A stretch of DNA of 64,000 nucleotides from Chrysemys picta bellii (lineage: Eukaryota > Chordata > Testudines > Emydidae): the NCBI RefSeq assembly GCF_011386835.1, contig NC_088809.1, positions 3,047,001 to 3,111,000 of the forward strand. Direction: 5' to 3'. Below are positions 12,074 to 25,350 of this stretch, in pieces (the first letter of the stretch is position 1; the number at the start of each line of letters is the position of its first letter). The position numbers and the translations under genes were made by a program. The notes beneath the pieces were generated by a model, which saw only the letters and a list, made by a program, of their open reading frames with translations, did not search any database and was not told the DNA's origin.

Positions 12074-12560
12074 CAATAAGCTCTTGATACTTCTACCCTG
12101 AGCCGTTAATAGAGCCCCACAGACCTGACTCCTACCTTCCCTCCTAGCATTGAGCCAGCAGAGAACATCGTGGTTGTAGTTCTTCCTTCCCTGACGAGCC
12201 AAGAGACCCACCCCAGCCACGTACTCATTGGCTACACCGATACTGACTTGGAGTGCCCAAGCCCACTTATCCACTGACACTTTAAAAACCCTTGCACTCC
12301 AATCTGGGTCTGTGCTGGTTATGTGATATGTATGTATCTCTTCACCCTTGCAACCAATACCTGTAATCCCTCATAAATCAAGCCTGACCCCAGATGCACA
12401 GTACCTTCCCTCTTAACTTGTGTATATTTAATTTTAAACATTAACTTTAATCACTTGAGATGGCTCCATGTTGGTAAAACCACCTCTTTTTAATGTGATT
12501 GTCATTGAATTCACAGACGATGACATCAGGAAATCACTTGTTTGTGAGCGGTATAAATTC

Positions 12561-12842
12561 AGGGCTTGTTTTCACATACAGTGCTACAGCAGGGCAGCTT
12601 GACTGCTGTGGTGCTTTAGTGAAGATGCTGCTACACCTACTGGAGAGCTTTTCCTGTCAGTGAAGTTAATCCACCTCCCAAAAAGGTAGTAACTATGTTG
12701 ATAGGAGACGCTCTCCTGTTGATTTAGCACTGTCTACATGGGGGGGTTATGTTGGTATAACTATGTTGCTAAGGGGTGTAGATTTTTCACACCCCGTGCG
12801 ATGTAGTTATGCCGGTATAGGTCTGTAGTGTAGACCTGGCCT
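12561..12842. mobile_element. MITE, GTCTACAC-terminus family
   Basis: The right end reads GTAGTGTAGACCTGGCC. The interior has GTTAATCCACCTCCC and GATGTAGTTATGCCGGTAT in the family order. The left terminus is eroded. Confidence 0.72.
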
Positions 12843-13018
12843 CAGTGTTGGCTCCTTAGTTGGGAGTCAAGGAAAGGTGGAGTTGGGACCCAATATGAGC
12901 ATGTAATCTTCACTGAGCTCCAGCACTGGCATCTTTGTGAATACAGAGCATGGTAATGGCTGTTGCCTATAGCTTACTATTCCCAAAAGCCTTAACTAGA
13001 ACAGCAAAGGTACTATAA

Positions 13019-13235
13019 TAATTCTTTGCACTCAAATGACATCTTTCATCCATGTATCTCAATGTGCTTTTCAAACATTAATGCACTACACTTCACAGCC
13101 TCATAGATGAGGAAACTGAAGCTGAGATGGGTGAAATTACTTACCCAACGTCACAAAGGAAACAAATGGTAGAAATAGGGAAAGAATCCAGTAGCCCTGC
13201 CTCTCAGACCCTTTTCCCTACCCCTAAACACTACC
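13019..13235 (-). repeat. MIR-like SINE, minus strand
   Basis: CTCATAGATGAGGAAACTGA, GTGAAATTACTTACCCAACG and TCACAAAGGAAAC match the reverse MIR core, preceded by a CTCAATGTGCTTTTCAAACA tail. Confidence 0.75.
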
Positions 13236-14387
13236 TCCCACTATCTGTTCCCACTTAAACACAATGCAATGTATTTCTGTACAGCATCTTCCATACACAG
13301 TGTCATCAAACCCTTCCTGGCCAAAGAGTTATGGGAAGGTTTGAAATTGGGATAGAAAGCGGGTGTGTGACTCTGAAGTGAAATTGGAGCCATGCTGCTG
13401 TGTTAATTACGTTTGATTTATGCACTCTATTTTTCTTTGTGTTTGGATGGGTGACAAAATTGTGTCCTGCACAAACATGAACTTCCCTGGGAGGTCGGTG
13501 GGAGAGTGAAGTGGAAAGTTGTGCCGAGTTAGGCAGATGTACGCAGAAGCTTGAAGCCACCTCATTAGTGACCAAACCACCACTTGTTCTGAAAGACACG
13601 CTTTTTGGCCAGTCAGATCTCCATGGAGACAAAGAGTGAGTGACCTTCCTGTCCTGACAGCCACTCCCTTGCACCACATCACGTGGCTGCCCGGCCTATG
13701 GCCTGGGAGAATGGCAGGATGTGTGGGAAGGATCCCTGAAGCATGGCATGTAACCCAGCCCAGAACTGCTGTGGTCACGGCCTATGCAGGAACATGTTTG
13801 CTTGTTTGTATTTTCCAAAATTAAACTCCAGCCCTGGCAACTCTTCATGTCCCAGTTAGGAAGCAAGTGAAAAAGCAGCAAGCTCCCTCTCATGCCTTCC
13901 ATGGAAGGCTCTAGACCTGCTAGCTCCAGGGTTCAGGCCTTCCCCCCCCCCTCCTTTTCCTACTCACTGTTTGGTGACTGACTGGGTGTCCTCAGGGGAG
14001 CCACAAATAGATTAGATGAGTGAGATCACTGAGCAGTGGGCCCTGGCATTAGCCTCAGGGGTATTAGGCAGGGATTGGAAAAAGGGCAAACTTCCCAGAC
14101 ACACAGACAAACCAGCGCAAAGGGCAGGGGCAAATCACCCTGTCCTTGCCCTAATCTAGGGAAACCATTTTAAGGCAGAATTTGGACCCCAGCATGGACA
14201 ATGAGGTGGTTTCCACAGGGGGGGTCTGCAGTCCAATGAAGATAGCAGCAGAAATGGGGTGCTGTATGCTCTCAGTTGGATCTTAAAAGTGCAGGAGGGG
14301 AACTGGGAAGGGAGAAGGAAGCAGGAGCTTGCTGAGAGCCCAGGGCCTGATGGGGAATGTGAAAATGGAGAGGTAGTTTAGAGAATC

Positions 14388-14508
14388 TAGGGTGACCAGA
14401 CAGCAAATATGAAAAATCGGGACAGGGGTGGGAGGGTAATAGGAGCCTATATAAGAAGACCCAAAAATCGGGACTGTCCCTATAAAATCGGGACATCTGG
14501 TCATCCTA
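14388..14508. mobile_element. hAT-like MITE with exact 8-bp target duplication
   Basis: Termini TAGGGTGACCAGA and TCTGGTCATCCTA are inverted repeats. An exact 8-bp duplication, AGAGAATC, lies at 14380-14387 and 14509-14516, the size typical of hAT transposons. Internal AAATCGGGAC motifs are shared with the 3422 copy. It is non-coding. Confidence 0.88.
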
Positions 14509-15009
14509 AGAGAATCAGAACTGTGCCTGAACCTTGAAACGCCATGCATATCTCTCTGCAGTAATGCTGAGGTAGTTTGCTTCCTGACCCATTCTGCCAC
14601 AGTTAGCATTAACCATGTCTGATTGCCAGTTCTTGTGGGCTTCACTTCTAAGCCAGGCTCCTACACAAGGGGATGATTTTATGTAGTCTGTGTTCCACCA
14701 TGGGTCAGGGAGTGTTGTGGCTTTTCCATTCCATATTCCAGCCCCCTTCTGCTAGGAGCAGGTGCCTGTTTGGGAGTTCATGTAATAGGTGTTGAGAGCT
14801 TAGCCCAAAAATAGAGGTGAAACGTAGTGAGGGTATGCTAGGAATTGCCATCCTGAACAGTCCTTCTAAGGGAAAAACACTACAGGCTTGAAAAATGGAA
14901 TTGAAATGGCTAAAGACGATCATGATAGGCCAACCGTTATCTCATTAACGTCCCACTTCACTCCTGGCAAGAGCTGAAAGGTAGAGAATGTTGATTGGCA
15001 GAGTGCTGG

Positions 15010-15195
15010 GAGCTAGAGAACTGACCTCCAGGCTGGGAGCCAGGAACTCCTGAGTTCTAATCCTAACTGACTCATTGTGTGACTTTGGGCAAGACACATC
15101 ATCTCTCTGGGCCGCTAGCAATTAACCGCTTTGAAGAGCTGAGCTGAGGGGCTTGTTAAAACACTTTGAAGAGGGAACCTACTATATAAATGCTT
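15010..15195 (+). repeat. MIR-like SINE
   Basis: GAGTTCTAATCC, TGTGTGACTTTGGGCAAGAC and CTCTCTGGG follow the MIR core, ending with an ACTATATAAATGCTT tail. Confidence 0.75.
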
Positions 15196-18100
15196 GGGGT
15201 TATTTCTGAGTAGGTGAAAGCACTAGGAATAGCGCTGCAGGCACTGAAAATCTTGGAGGGGGTTTCCCTGCGTGCTGTGAGGTGTAGGGTGAGGTGAGGT
15301 CAGTTACATGTTTGGGAAAAGGTGGATATTTAGAAGGTATCTGCCATTTGGAGAGGGTGCAGGGATGACCCCAGCCCATTGTAGGGAGGGTGGGCAGTGA
15401 GAGGGGAGGCTGGGCAGATGTGCACAGAGAGAAACCCTGGCAGGCCGAGTAAGGCAGTGAGATGGTGACCAAGTGGCTAAGGAGCAAGGAGGGCAACCTT
15501 GGCTAAGCATGCAGGGTAGTTAGAGGGTGATGCTGGGCAGATGGGGTGCAAAGGTGGGCAATACTAATGGGCTGGACGAGATGGAGATCTTAGGTGCCAG
15601 GAGGGTAATCTCAGCAAGACTGGTGGGAGGGGGATACTTGACAATCCTCATTAATGACTCTTCAAAAAAAAAAAAAAATCTGTTCCTGGAGATTGTTTTC
15701 TGTACTGTTCTGAACTGAGCAGCTCATTATCTTTCTCCTGTTCCTCTGACTAGAACAGGCAGCCCCTGGGAGTTGCAGTCCTTTAGGAGTCCACCACTCA
15801 GAACAGCAGCATTAATCCACGTTAGGTGGGATTCTGGGGCCTGGGGAAGAAGAGAGAACTAGAGCTGTTCTACTGGGTTCTTCAGCACAATGTTTAAAGC
15901 ACTTGGGGTGCTCAGCTAATCAGGTCACCCGCCTGGCTGAACATTTCTAGCCCATCACTCTGCATGGAGGGAGCCTCAGGCTGTGGGACTGACTGTTCCA
16001 TTTGTAACCATTGGACTGCTCCATCTGAAGGTCACCCTGAGGGGGAGAAATTAGTTGCGATGAGATAAACTTTATTTTGTGCTCCACACTTCAGGGCTTC
16101 GTAATCTACACATGATGCTCTTGAGCACCCCAAGGTGTCTCCTTTGTGACAGAAACCCTTGTTTTTGCAATATTATGAACAGTTTCTGAGACCCCTTATA
16201 ATGGAGAGCATCGGGCACATTTGTAACAGCAGGATCAGGCAGTCAGGATTGTAATGGTATTTGAGAGATGGCCATTGCATTGTGATTTATTAGAGAACAA
16301 GTCAGCAGCCCGTGGAGCCTTACAACCCCGTGGGACAGGTCGAGTAAAATTCAAAGTCCATGCCGCTTGGCACAGTGGTGAAGTGCTGGTTGCATTTGTT
16401 AGAGGTCCTTTGTTTTGATACTTGCATGTCTCTTTTCCATTACTCATGTTCAAGTCCAGTCATCATCTGATAGGCATGAAAGGCAGACTGGCCCAGCTAG
16501 CAGAGCTGCCACTTTGTTCCTGAGACGTTAGAGGTGTTTCTTCACACCATGAAGTTGCATCAGTGTGTGACAGCATTGCTTCATCCCATTGTGACACAAG
16601 GTCACCATGTATTGACCTGATGACAAGGTCACATCACTGACTTTGAGTGGTCCAAACCAGTGCAGGCTCTAAATTATCTGGGAGCCAGGCTTGTAGGACA
16701 CTGGCCAGACCCATGGATATCAGACAGACTTACAACTTCAGCTACTGGATGGCTAAGAAATGATCCTTCTGAGCTTCATCTTGAATACTAATGCAAAGTC
16801 CACCTGCTGGCGTCGCAACAGTGACGATGTCTGAAGACGTGGTGGGTAATCTTTCTGCCAGCAAGCAGTATTGCCTTTTCCATTTCTATTTCACTGCGTC
16901 TCACATGTCCTGAGATGGAGAGATGACTCTGCTGCCTTGGTCAGATTTGCACAAAGCCTGCAAAGAGTGGGTTGCTTGATATCTGCTTTACACTGAAAGA
17001 ATCTGAACACCCTGCCCTGCCCAAATCTCTCTGGTTAGAAAGTGGCTGTGGGATCCCCCATGTTCAGTAACAGTCCAGGAGAGTACATTCCTGGGCTGTG
17101 CCCAGCACATCTGTTTTCATGTGTAATGCATATTTTACCTCTGAAATCTGTGGTATGATTTATAGTTTGCTTGGCTGTATGTGGTATGCACGCAGCAGGC
17201 ATCTATCTACGTGGTGCATAGGGTATGTCTATACTGTCCCACTGAGAGTGCAAGATTCAGCTAAGGTTCAGACGAGGCCTTTCGCTCACTATGGGCAGCT
17301 GTGTCCCCCAGGTGTGATCTGAAGGGTGTCTCTACCCCTCTCAGCCACAAAGAACTGTACTTAGCTTTCCACAGCTGGAAGTGACACTTATATCATGTCA
17401 CAGACCATTTGATTCCCCCCACATTCCAGTCTTGGGTGTTGGTGCATAGAAACCAAGGGCCTTGTTCTTCTCCTGTGCTCGATGGGCATGCAGTTCAGAA
17501 ATGCCAGCTCTTGGCAAGTGGGGTCCTTGGGTTACATAATGGGAACCTCCCATGGTTTAAGCAATGGGCCCGTACTCCCGTAATGTGATGTGTAAAATGA
17601 GTTCTAATATCCAGCATTCCACCGGTGGCCCTTTGAATTGGAAAGGAAAAAACCTAGTCTCTTCTTGCATTGTGCTTTCCACTGGGGAGCTGAGAGCCGC
17701 CGTGGCATGCTGGCTTCTCCAGCTGTAGATGACTAAATGTAGCCTGGCTGTGTGGGCTGCCTGCAGTCCAGCCAGAATATTCCTGCTATCTCTTCCCATA
17801 AACACTGCAGCCTTTGTCTTCTGCCTTATCGTGCCTTTAACATAACACAGAGCTGTTACTGTGCTCTCTCTGGAGCAAAGTCCCCTCTCTGTTTTAGGGG
17901 GTCTTTGCTTCAACCCTCTCATTGTCCCCCCCGTATTTATTGTGCTGGCTGCAGGGCATTTATATCGGAGAAAGGAGGAGATGCCCCCATTTTTGAAGGT
18001 TTTATAAATGTATTGCATTCTCCAAAGAGCTGCTGAGCAAACAGTGTGTGGTCGTCATTAACTCTTCAGTGCCATGCAGGGCTAAAATGCAAGAGCCACC

Positions 18101-18509
18101 CTGGGGCTTTCTCAGTGTGTGGAAAATTGTTTTGAGAGAATTTGGAATTTGCCTGCGGTGTAATGCAGCAGCCATGCAATCCTGCAACATGATTGCTTCT
18201 GATCCAAGCGCTGAATTCTAGGGTTTGCTCTCCCTTTGGTGTTCTCTGCCCTTAGAATTCATAAGAGCTTTGTTTGTGTCCCTGGAGAAAGGCTTCCAAA
18301 TTCTGTAAAATGTAATTGATTCTAGCCCTCACTCAGGGACAGATCCTGGAACTCCCCTCTGCTGCAAGCACCTGGCTCACTGTGACCCTGTTGTGTGGCT
18401 GTATTCAACGTTTTCCTTCTACATCTCTTAAATGATATCAAAACCATAAGACCCATGTCCTCTCTGGAATAGCACTTTTCTGTTGTGGAGTATGTGTCAT
18501 ACAAGGCCA

Positions 18510-18640
18510 GGTAGCTTGAGGAGTCAGGAATTCCATGAATTCTAATCCCAGGTCTGCTACTGACTTCCTTTTTCTCCTTAGGCAAGTCACTTAACCCCTC
18601 TGTCTCCATTTCTCTACCTATAAAATAGGAGTAATAGTTT
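18510..18640 (+). repeat. MIR-like SINE
   Basis: TTCTAATCCCAGGTCTGCTA, TAGGCAAGTCACTTAACCCC and CTATAAAATAGGAGTAATAG are MIR core and tail. Confidence 0.8.
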
Positions 18641-18795
18641 CCTTGTGTCATGCCACCTGTGCCAGCCTTAAACCGCTTCTTTTCCTTTCATCATTCCCTT
18701 GATAACCCTTCCATGGCTTTGAGCACCCATGATGTTTCTCTCCGGCACCCGCGGATTCTGTGTTCCAAAGTGTAGTTAAGACTGAGAGCTGTGAC

Positions 18796-18845
18796 TAACA
18801 GCCCATTAGGAGGACTGTTACAATAGTCCTCCTAATGGGCTGTTA
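18796..18845. repeat. Perfect 21-bp inverted repeat
   Basis: The arm TAACAGCCCATTAGGAGGAC(T) at 18796-18816 is the exact reverse complement of 18825-18845, with the 8-nt loop GTTACAAT. It marks the left edge of the probable LTR-derived repeat. Confidence 0.95.
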
Positions 18846-19990
18846 CAAAGTTAGATGGAATAAATGGGCCAAAGGTGTTAACATAATCCAGTCACTATCC
18901 AACATTAAACAGTGTTAAACAAGGTCCGGGGCATGATATAGAGACCTTATCAATATCATGTCAAACACACCATTAAAAATCATTTTAACCTTTTATTAAA
19001 GATAAAGAAAAGAAGGAAAAACAGTTAAAACATTTGAAATGTAAAGTATTAAGTAAGGCTTTCATTTTGACAACATCCCTTTTAGCTGGAGTTTTAGAAG
19101 GAAAAACTCCTGTGTTTGACAGTTTCTTAGATGGTAATAACTGTCCTTTGTGGAAAAGAGAAGAAGATGGTTGAGTAGGGTTGTCACCCGTTCGGGTTTT
19201 GGCTTCTGAGTTCAGGTACCATTTAGGGTTGCCATGTACCCAGTTTTCTACCAGAAAGTCCAGTCAAAGAAGGGACCCGGCAATGTCCGGTCAGATAAAA
19301 GCCAAGTTACCACAGGGTGGGAGGAGGCGCTGGGTTATTAGCCCGTGCCAGCCCCTGGGGTCCCAGGATCAGTGGGGATGGCAGCCATGAGGTGAAGTTT
19401 ATTCCAGTAGCATTTGTCTGTTCTTTTTGTCTGTCCTTTCTTTCATCCTTTTCGCACAGAATCTCTCTTTTAAGGACCAAAAAAAGAAGTGATGGGTGAA
19501 ATAGCCCATCCCCTCATTATTTTGTCCACCAATTAAGCCCAATATCTAACATACCAGTTTTGGCTCTTTAGCTTCCTGCTCCATATCTTTTAACAAGCAT
19601 AATTTAAACACAGTCCTTGAATTATATTAACTTGGCCTTTTTGTTTAGACTAACTCAGTTATTCTGTCTCCCTTTTGTACCTTTTCCCATCAACATTTGT
19701 CTTTATAGCTCATGGTAACATCTTACAAACTTTTACACGGCTTTTACGGTGAAACTCACAATTCAGGTAAATTTGTAGGCCCAATTGTCATAACAGACCC
19801 TGGGTTGCCTCCATAGCCAGAGCTCCCTTTCCTAACCTAACTACAGAGATTTGGTCTCAGTAACTTCACCACTTCCAGAATTTTTGTGGGATTTCACCGA
19901 TTCCATTTTAAATATCGTGACTTTGTAAGCAGGTAAAACTTTGTCATTAGACTGGAAATGAAGATTTCACCATCAGCTTCTTTCCTGTCT
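18841..19990 (-). repeat. Probable LTR-retroelement-derived repeat, interrupted
   Basis: TTTTATTAAAGATAAAGAAA, GTAAAGTATTAAGTAAGGCT and TTAGATGGTAATAACTGTCC are segments I recognise as an abundant turtle repeat. A GC-richer block at about 19178-19395 (GGGTTGTCACCCG, AGGGTTGCCATG, GTCCGGTCAG) appears inserted. Class, strand and limits are tentative. Confidence 0.4.
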
Positions 19991-21211
19991 CCTTGTCATC
20001 CATTCCATTGGCTGGTAGGGCTTTTAAAATGCTAAATAGTTCTAGGTGAATTTGCCATATTGTTTTCTGTGTTTCTGAGAACCTGCAGAAACAGAATTTT
20101 CTTTGTGTTTAGGTTTCTAGTGGTGAGAATTTCTCTGCTCCAGAGGCCCCATTTAACTAACTCTACATGAGAATTTAAACCCCTTTTCAGTGCACATTGA
20201 CTAGATCTCAGGTCAGGATGTTATTCAACAAGCACAAGACAACCGTAGCTATGCAAGAGTATAATTGAAATAATGTGGTTTTAAGAGCTGTTACCTCATG
20301 AAGCACCACCAAAGATGGGGAGAACTTATATCTATTATTGGAAAGCTGGGATTGCCAGCTTTCCAGTGGAGGTATGCAATTAATTTCTATCATAAGTGGT
20401 TCACAAAAAAATACCTTGAAATAATTGCTCATTCACACCAGGAAAAAATACAAGCCATTTACCAAACAGATCAAGATGCTTTCAGCATCATAAGCGCTCT
20501 GTGCCATCTGCCTTTTTTATGAGTTCTGAGTGGATTATTGCTGCATTAAAGATGCTGAGAGTTGGTGCTAATCAGCTGGGCTCAAGGTCCAAGAGTAACA
20601 CAAGTTCTACCTTGCAAACGGATTCTCATTTATTTCTTCTAATAGAACCCTATCCTTGGCCCATTAGCCATCTCGATCTGCTCATCTTTGGTTAATTTTC
20701 CTTCTCATTAAAACTGTTCCTTATAAACTGATTAAAATGTAAATATAGAAATTTCACGTGTGCTGGTAATACCTGGTTTTACAACCAAAGTCAGAAACTC
20801 GTCCCAGGTTAGTGGGGGTTTTCTTCTAGAAACTGACTGTCAATTTTTAATTAAGCATTTCAGTATAGTTACTATAATATAATTAAAATAGTTAAGGACT
20901 CCATTGTTTTCTCTCAGTCAATTAACATAATGGTATTTGGCATTGCACTTTAAAAATATATTGAAGCAGCTACAGATTATGCTGCCTAGTGGGAAGGAGT
21001 TGGGCAGACTGCTCCTTTCCTGAGGAGGAGGGAATGTGAAATTAATACAAGTTTTAGTGATGAAGAAATCCACACCCTCAGCCATGACCGAAGCTGTTCA
21101 GACATCCAGGTGTTTTCCCATGGCAGCTATAGGCCATAACTTTGTGGTCACATGACTTGTTTCACATAAGAAATTACTGAATTTGTCTCATCTCTTCTCT
21201 TTGTCTTCAAG

Positions 21212-22785
21212 GAATTGTTTCATCAGCGAAGCGCACAGGGATTCCGGCTCCTCGGGAAATTTCATCAACTGTCTCCAGAGAGAGAGCTGTGTTGCGTGGT
21301 CCAGCCAACACCAGGAAAACTCAGCCCAGCCCAACTTCTTCTGGCACACCCACACCTACCAAGCACCTGCGTCCTTCTGCCAAATCCAAGCAAGAGAATG
21401 AAACTGGGGACAAGGCAGTTCTGGAGTCCCAGGTTAAGGAACTCTTGGCAGAAGCAAAGACGAAAGACACTGAAATCACTAAGCTCCGGAGTGAGCTGAA
21501 GAAATGCAAAGATAAAGGGTCAGTTAACTCTGAAGGGATTGGTGCTTCAGACCAAAACTTAGAAACCTTACCATTGTCACCTGGTGACATTGACCCATTA
21601 ATACAGACTCTTCAGGAAAAGAACAGGACTTTTCAAAAAGAGCTTGCTAGCCTGGTGGAAGAAAACCGGGTTTTGAAGGAGAAACTGATTTATCTAGAGC
21701 ACTCCCCTCTCTCGGACACAACAACAAGCAGTGGGGGTGACAGCAGCTTCACAACCCCAGTCACTCAAGAATCAAGTTTTGGAAGCCCAACAAAAAATCT
21801 ATTGAGAGGTGAACCGGATGAGCCCAGACAGCGTGTGAATGGAGAAGCAGTGCGAAAGTCAGGTTCTTCTAGCAGTGATGTGACTAAAGCCTCCTTGTCA
21901 CCCGATGCATCTGATTTTGAACATATAGCAGATGTACCTTCTAGGCCAACCTCCTCCAATAGCAACCCCTTCAAGGGTTCCAGATGCTCCACCACAGGGA
22001 GTTCTCCGAACAACATTAGTGACCTTTCTGTGGCCTCCCTGACGGAGAAGATACAAAAAATGGAAGAAAACCACCACAGTACAGCAGAAGAGCTTCAAGC
22101 CACTTTGCAGGAGCTGTCAGACCAGCAGCAAATGGTGCAGGAGCTGACAGCAGAAAACGAGAAGCTAGTGGAAGAGAAGGCTCTGCTGGAGACCTCCTTT
22201 CATCAGCACAAAGAGAGAGCAGAACAGCTTAGTCAGGAAAAAGAAAAGCTGATGACTCTCCTACAAGAGCGATCCAAGAATGAAGAAACCAAAGTTCAGG
22301 AGGGGAAAATCCTTGAACTGGAGCAGAAATGCACAGAATTGCTTGAGAAAGCACAGTTTGAAAGAGAAAAGCTGCTCAACATCCAGCAACAATTATCCAG
22401 CAGCCTACGGAGCTTAGAAAGGGAGCACCAAGATGCTCAGGAGGTGATCAAGGGCCTGAGATCGGAAAATGAGACGTTGGGTGGGCTTTTAGAAATGGAA
22501 CGACAGAACAGCAGCATGGTGGCAAAGTCTCTAGAGGACTGTAAAGTTGCCTTAGAAGGCCTGAAGATTGAAAATGGATCTCTCAAAACTCAGTTGGACA
22601 GTGAGAAACAAAAAGCTGCAGAGATCAATGCAATGGGATGTACCACTGACAACTCTGGGGTGCAAGAGATGTTGAAAGTGGCCCATGCAGAGAAGGATCA
22701 GTTAGAACTGGCTTGTACAGAGCTCAAACAAGAGCTGCTGAAGGCAAACAGTGAAGTGAAACATGTCCAGGGTCTACTGGCCAAG
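21212..22785 (+). CDS. SPECC1: SPECC1 large coiled-coil exon
   Basis: This is the largest exon. The acceptor is a pyrimidine tract ending TCTTCAAG just before 21212, and the donor is AAG|GTAAGA at 22785. The first two bases complete a codon from an upstream exon, after which translation gives [20 protein letters not shown], a stretch that aligns with cytospin-B. A first short heptad segment lies near 21418-21516 ([16 protein letters not shown]) and a second near 21591-21702 ([18 protein letters not shown]). A serine-rich linker follows at about 21703-22040 ([20 protein letters not shown]). A long coiled coil then runs to the exon end, including [20 protein letters not shown], which is shared with SPECC1L. 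The coiled coil is the likely self-association or scaffold part. An internal in-frame start is not needed, because homology continues upstream to the splice site. Confidence 0.97.
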
Positions 22786-25350
22786 GTAAGACACAAATAG
22801 ATTCACATTCAATGTCACCATATGCCCGCCCTCCCCATCAACCAATTAGTGGTTTCTTCATGAGACAAAGACCAGTAATGAAGTAGAGCTGAGTTCATAG
22901 TGAATAATCTAATCCATTCATCTTTTCCTTTGACAAACGTGTAGGTAATGTAGGAATTTTTGCAAATTTATTCACTCAGAATTATTTGCGGACTAATTCC
23001 TGGTCTCTAGATCATTTATGAGCAGTTCACTGTGAGTACTCAAGATTTGAAATTTGAGTTACACTAGTTAGTTTTTGATTGGATTCATAAGTTACATGAT
23101 ATTGGGTCTATTTCCTGATTGAGCAAGCATAAATTCCTAGTATCAGGTTAGTGTACTCAAAGAGAACTACATTACTGATGGTTAGTGAACAGCAAATTTT
23201 AAAGTCAGGCTGAATCATGGAACCAGTTGGTTTACCAAGTAGTGAATCAAATGACTGATCCTACCAGTTATACTGACATGAGAACAAAGGGTCTGATCTT
23301 GCATTCATTAAAGTCAATAGCTTCAAGTCAGTTGACTCAAAATGATGCAGGATCAAGCCCCAAATGAGATTTTATAAAAACATGAATATGATAATATTGG
23401 ATCATCCTACTGAATTCAGATACGAAGTATCAGCTAGCACATTAGCAATTGTATATGCTTTTGTCTCAAACGGAGTGTAATCTGTTTGAGGACTAAATCC
23501 TGCCTGGTAGAGAAATTGACTTGATGGTCTGATTGGTCATTTCCATTTTTAATTAGTATGGTCCTATTCGTGGAAGGTCTTTGTTTGACTTTTACTGATG
23601 TGCTTTCATCCAAGACAGTAGGTCTCCTCTGCCTTTCAGGGTGCTTGGGTGGTTGATAGATGAGGTAAAGGAATTTCAAGGGAAGAATAATGTAGTGGTC
23701 CTGAATAGTATCTGGCAACATAGCAGTGGTGTAGTTAGCACCTTGCCTTGCGGGAATTAACATATAGCCTGCTGATGTGAGTCCATGACTCCACTAACAT
23801 GGGGCAAGGATCCCAAGTTGTCTCTATATGACAATTGGTGGAGACAGAAAAGTCCTGTTAGATAACTGAGTCCATCCCGCTGCAGGGCAGAAAATAATGT
23901 CCTTGGCACTGCCCATCTCTTCTTCCCTCTCCCCCCCACCCCTAAGTCCTATATGTTGTTAAACTGTTGTAAAGCTGACCCTAACTGACGTTATTCGTGC
24001 ACTGTTTGGGATTCCAGACCAATTCTTTAAATGCCATGTCACGTGTGATGTTTTACAAAACTGAAATCAAGCGCTGTGTGTTGGAGTATTGAATGGCTAC
24101 AGAAACAATTTGTTTTAGAGCAGCTTTCCCTCTCCTAGTTCTGTAGTTTATCGCTTCTTCCCCTTACCCTCAGTCCCCTGCAATTCTAAATCATTACTGA
24201 TTCCATTTTCCATCTGAGCCCAGTTGTTCAGAGTGTAGCTGCACTGTTGGGTGTCACAGAGCAAGTGTAACTATAATGCATGCGTCTGATTAATGTCCAC
24301 CACTGCAGAGAGAGCTCCAGTGTCTGCCATGGTTCCTGGCCAGGGGAGGGGATTGTGGGGAAGAACTGCGGAACTGACTAGTTGGAGAGGAAGTGAGCGT
24401 TGCCAAAAAGCACCTCTATAGTTTGAGTGATTTAGGAAATCCAGATGTCCTTTCAGCTGGAGTAGGTGACCACAGCAAATGAAATACAGTAGGGGAGACT
24501 CCCTAATGCTTTGGCGTGTTCACTGGGGCTATGCTTTATGAAGAATAAATGAAAAACTGCTGGATGCTCCGACTCTGCACTAAATTTGTATTGCTTTTTT
24601 TTTATTGCTTGATTTTTAAACCACAAATTTCCGCCTTTTTACTCTTCCCTTCCATTGAATTAGGTTGTTTTGTCATTTGTGACACCCAGACAAGACCACA
24701 GGCTTCTCTTCGGCTTCCCAGAACTGGCAGCATGTGCCTCAGTTTTCCAGAACCCTGTTTCCTACTCTGAGAGGCTCGCAGTTCCCTTGTCCTTGGAAGC
24801 ACTGCTGTTGATATCTGTGCCTAAACTGACCAGCTGAACTGCAGTGTATTCACACCTTTAGTAATTCCTGACGCAGTATGTCTGGGAAGTGCACTTACCC
24901 TGGAGCAGCCAGCTCTACCATGCACATCCTGGCAATCCACTGCAAATGCCATAAAGAGGCAGCAGTGAAATGGTTAATGTAGACAAACGGGTCTGCTTCT
25001 AGGCCCCACGCTAGCTCTGTCACTCTCCTAATGTGCCATAGTAATGGACTGGCTAGGGGCTTTGAACTTTCAAGAGGCGGCCTTGCGCTATACCTTGGCT
25101 GCAGTGATTGATTTAGAATTGTAATTTCTCTCCCATATAGCAGACTTAATTTCCTCTCCTGCCCCTTCCTACTATTACCTTTCTGCTGTGAGAAGAGTGT
25201 TAACAAAGCACAGTTCCTTGAGCTCACTGTCAGGTGCGTTGGAACTCCTGAGTTGTGCAGTGCCTAGAACATTCAATGGGTCTGTCTTATTGTCAGTGAG
25301 CTCAGTTAAGAAGCAAGGGCAGACTTCCAGCTTTCTTTCCTTCCTTCCAG
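22786..25350 (+). other. SPECC1: SPECC1 intron
   Basis: The donor is GTAAGA and the acceptor TTCCTTCCAG. It contains a degenerate palindromic repeat at about 23288-23365. I see nothing coding or structured in the rest. Confidence 0.9.
23288..23365. repeat. Short palindromic repeat (GGTCTGATCTTGCA type)
   Basis: GGGTCTGATCTTGCATTC and ATGCAGGATCAAGCCCC are inverted with AAAGTCAATAG/GTTGACTC between them. It is the same type as 6440-6526. Confidence 0.6.

Larger units (their letters stand above)
1..21211 (+). other. SPECC1: Intron (3' part) upstream of the first visible SPECC1 exon
   Basis: This stretch ends at the acceptor of the large exon. The homologous N-terminal segment that should precede it was not seen here, so it is treated as intron, though an unrecognised 5' exon or promoter cannot be excluded. 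Annotated repeats cover only part of it. The remaining blocks (1-1535, 1766-3413, 3633-4901, 5915-6439, 6996-8199, 8701-9439, 9920-11789, 12074-12560, 13236-14379, 14517-15009, 15196-18509, 20000-21190) show no coding pattern, RNA gene or convincing structure to me. Small open frames here are no longer than expected by chance. Confidence 0.75.

Noticed and set aside
17557..18018. 153-codon minus-strand open frame
   Set aside because: No recognisable motif, no splice or start context of note, and an overlapping plus-strand frame. Consistent with chance.
21289..22800. Reading the large exon as a free-standing 503-codon gene
   Set aside because: The first codon would be GTG, homology extends upstream to a splice acceptor, and the last codons (RHK then stop) are intron sequence after a strong GTAAGA donor.
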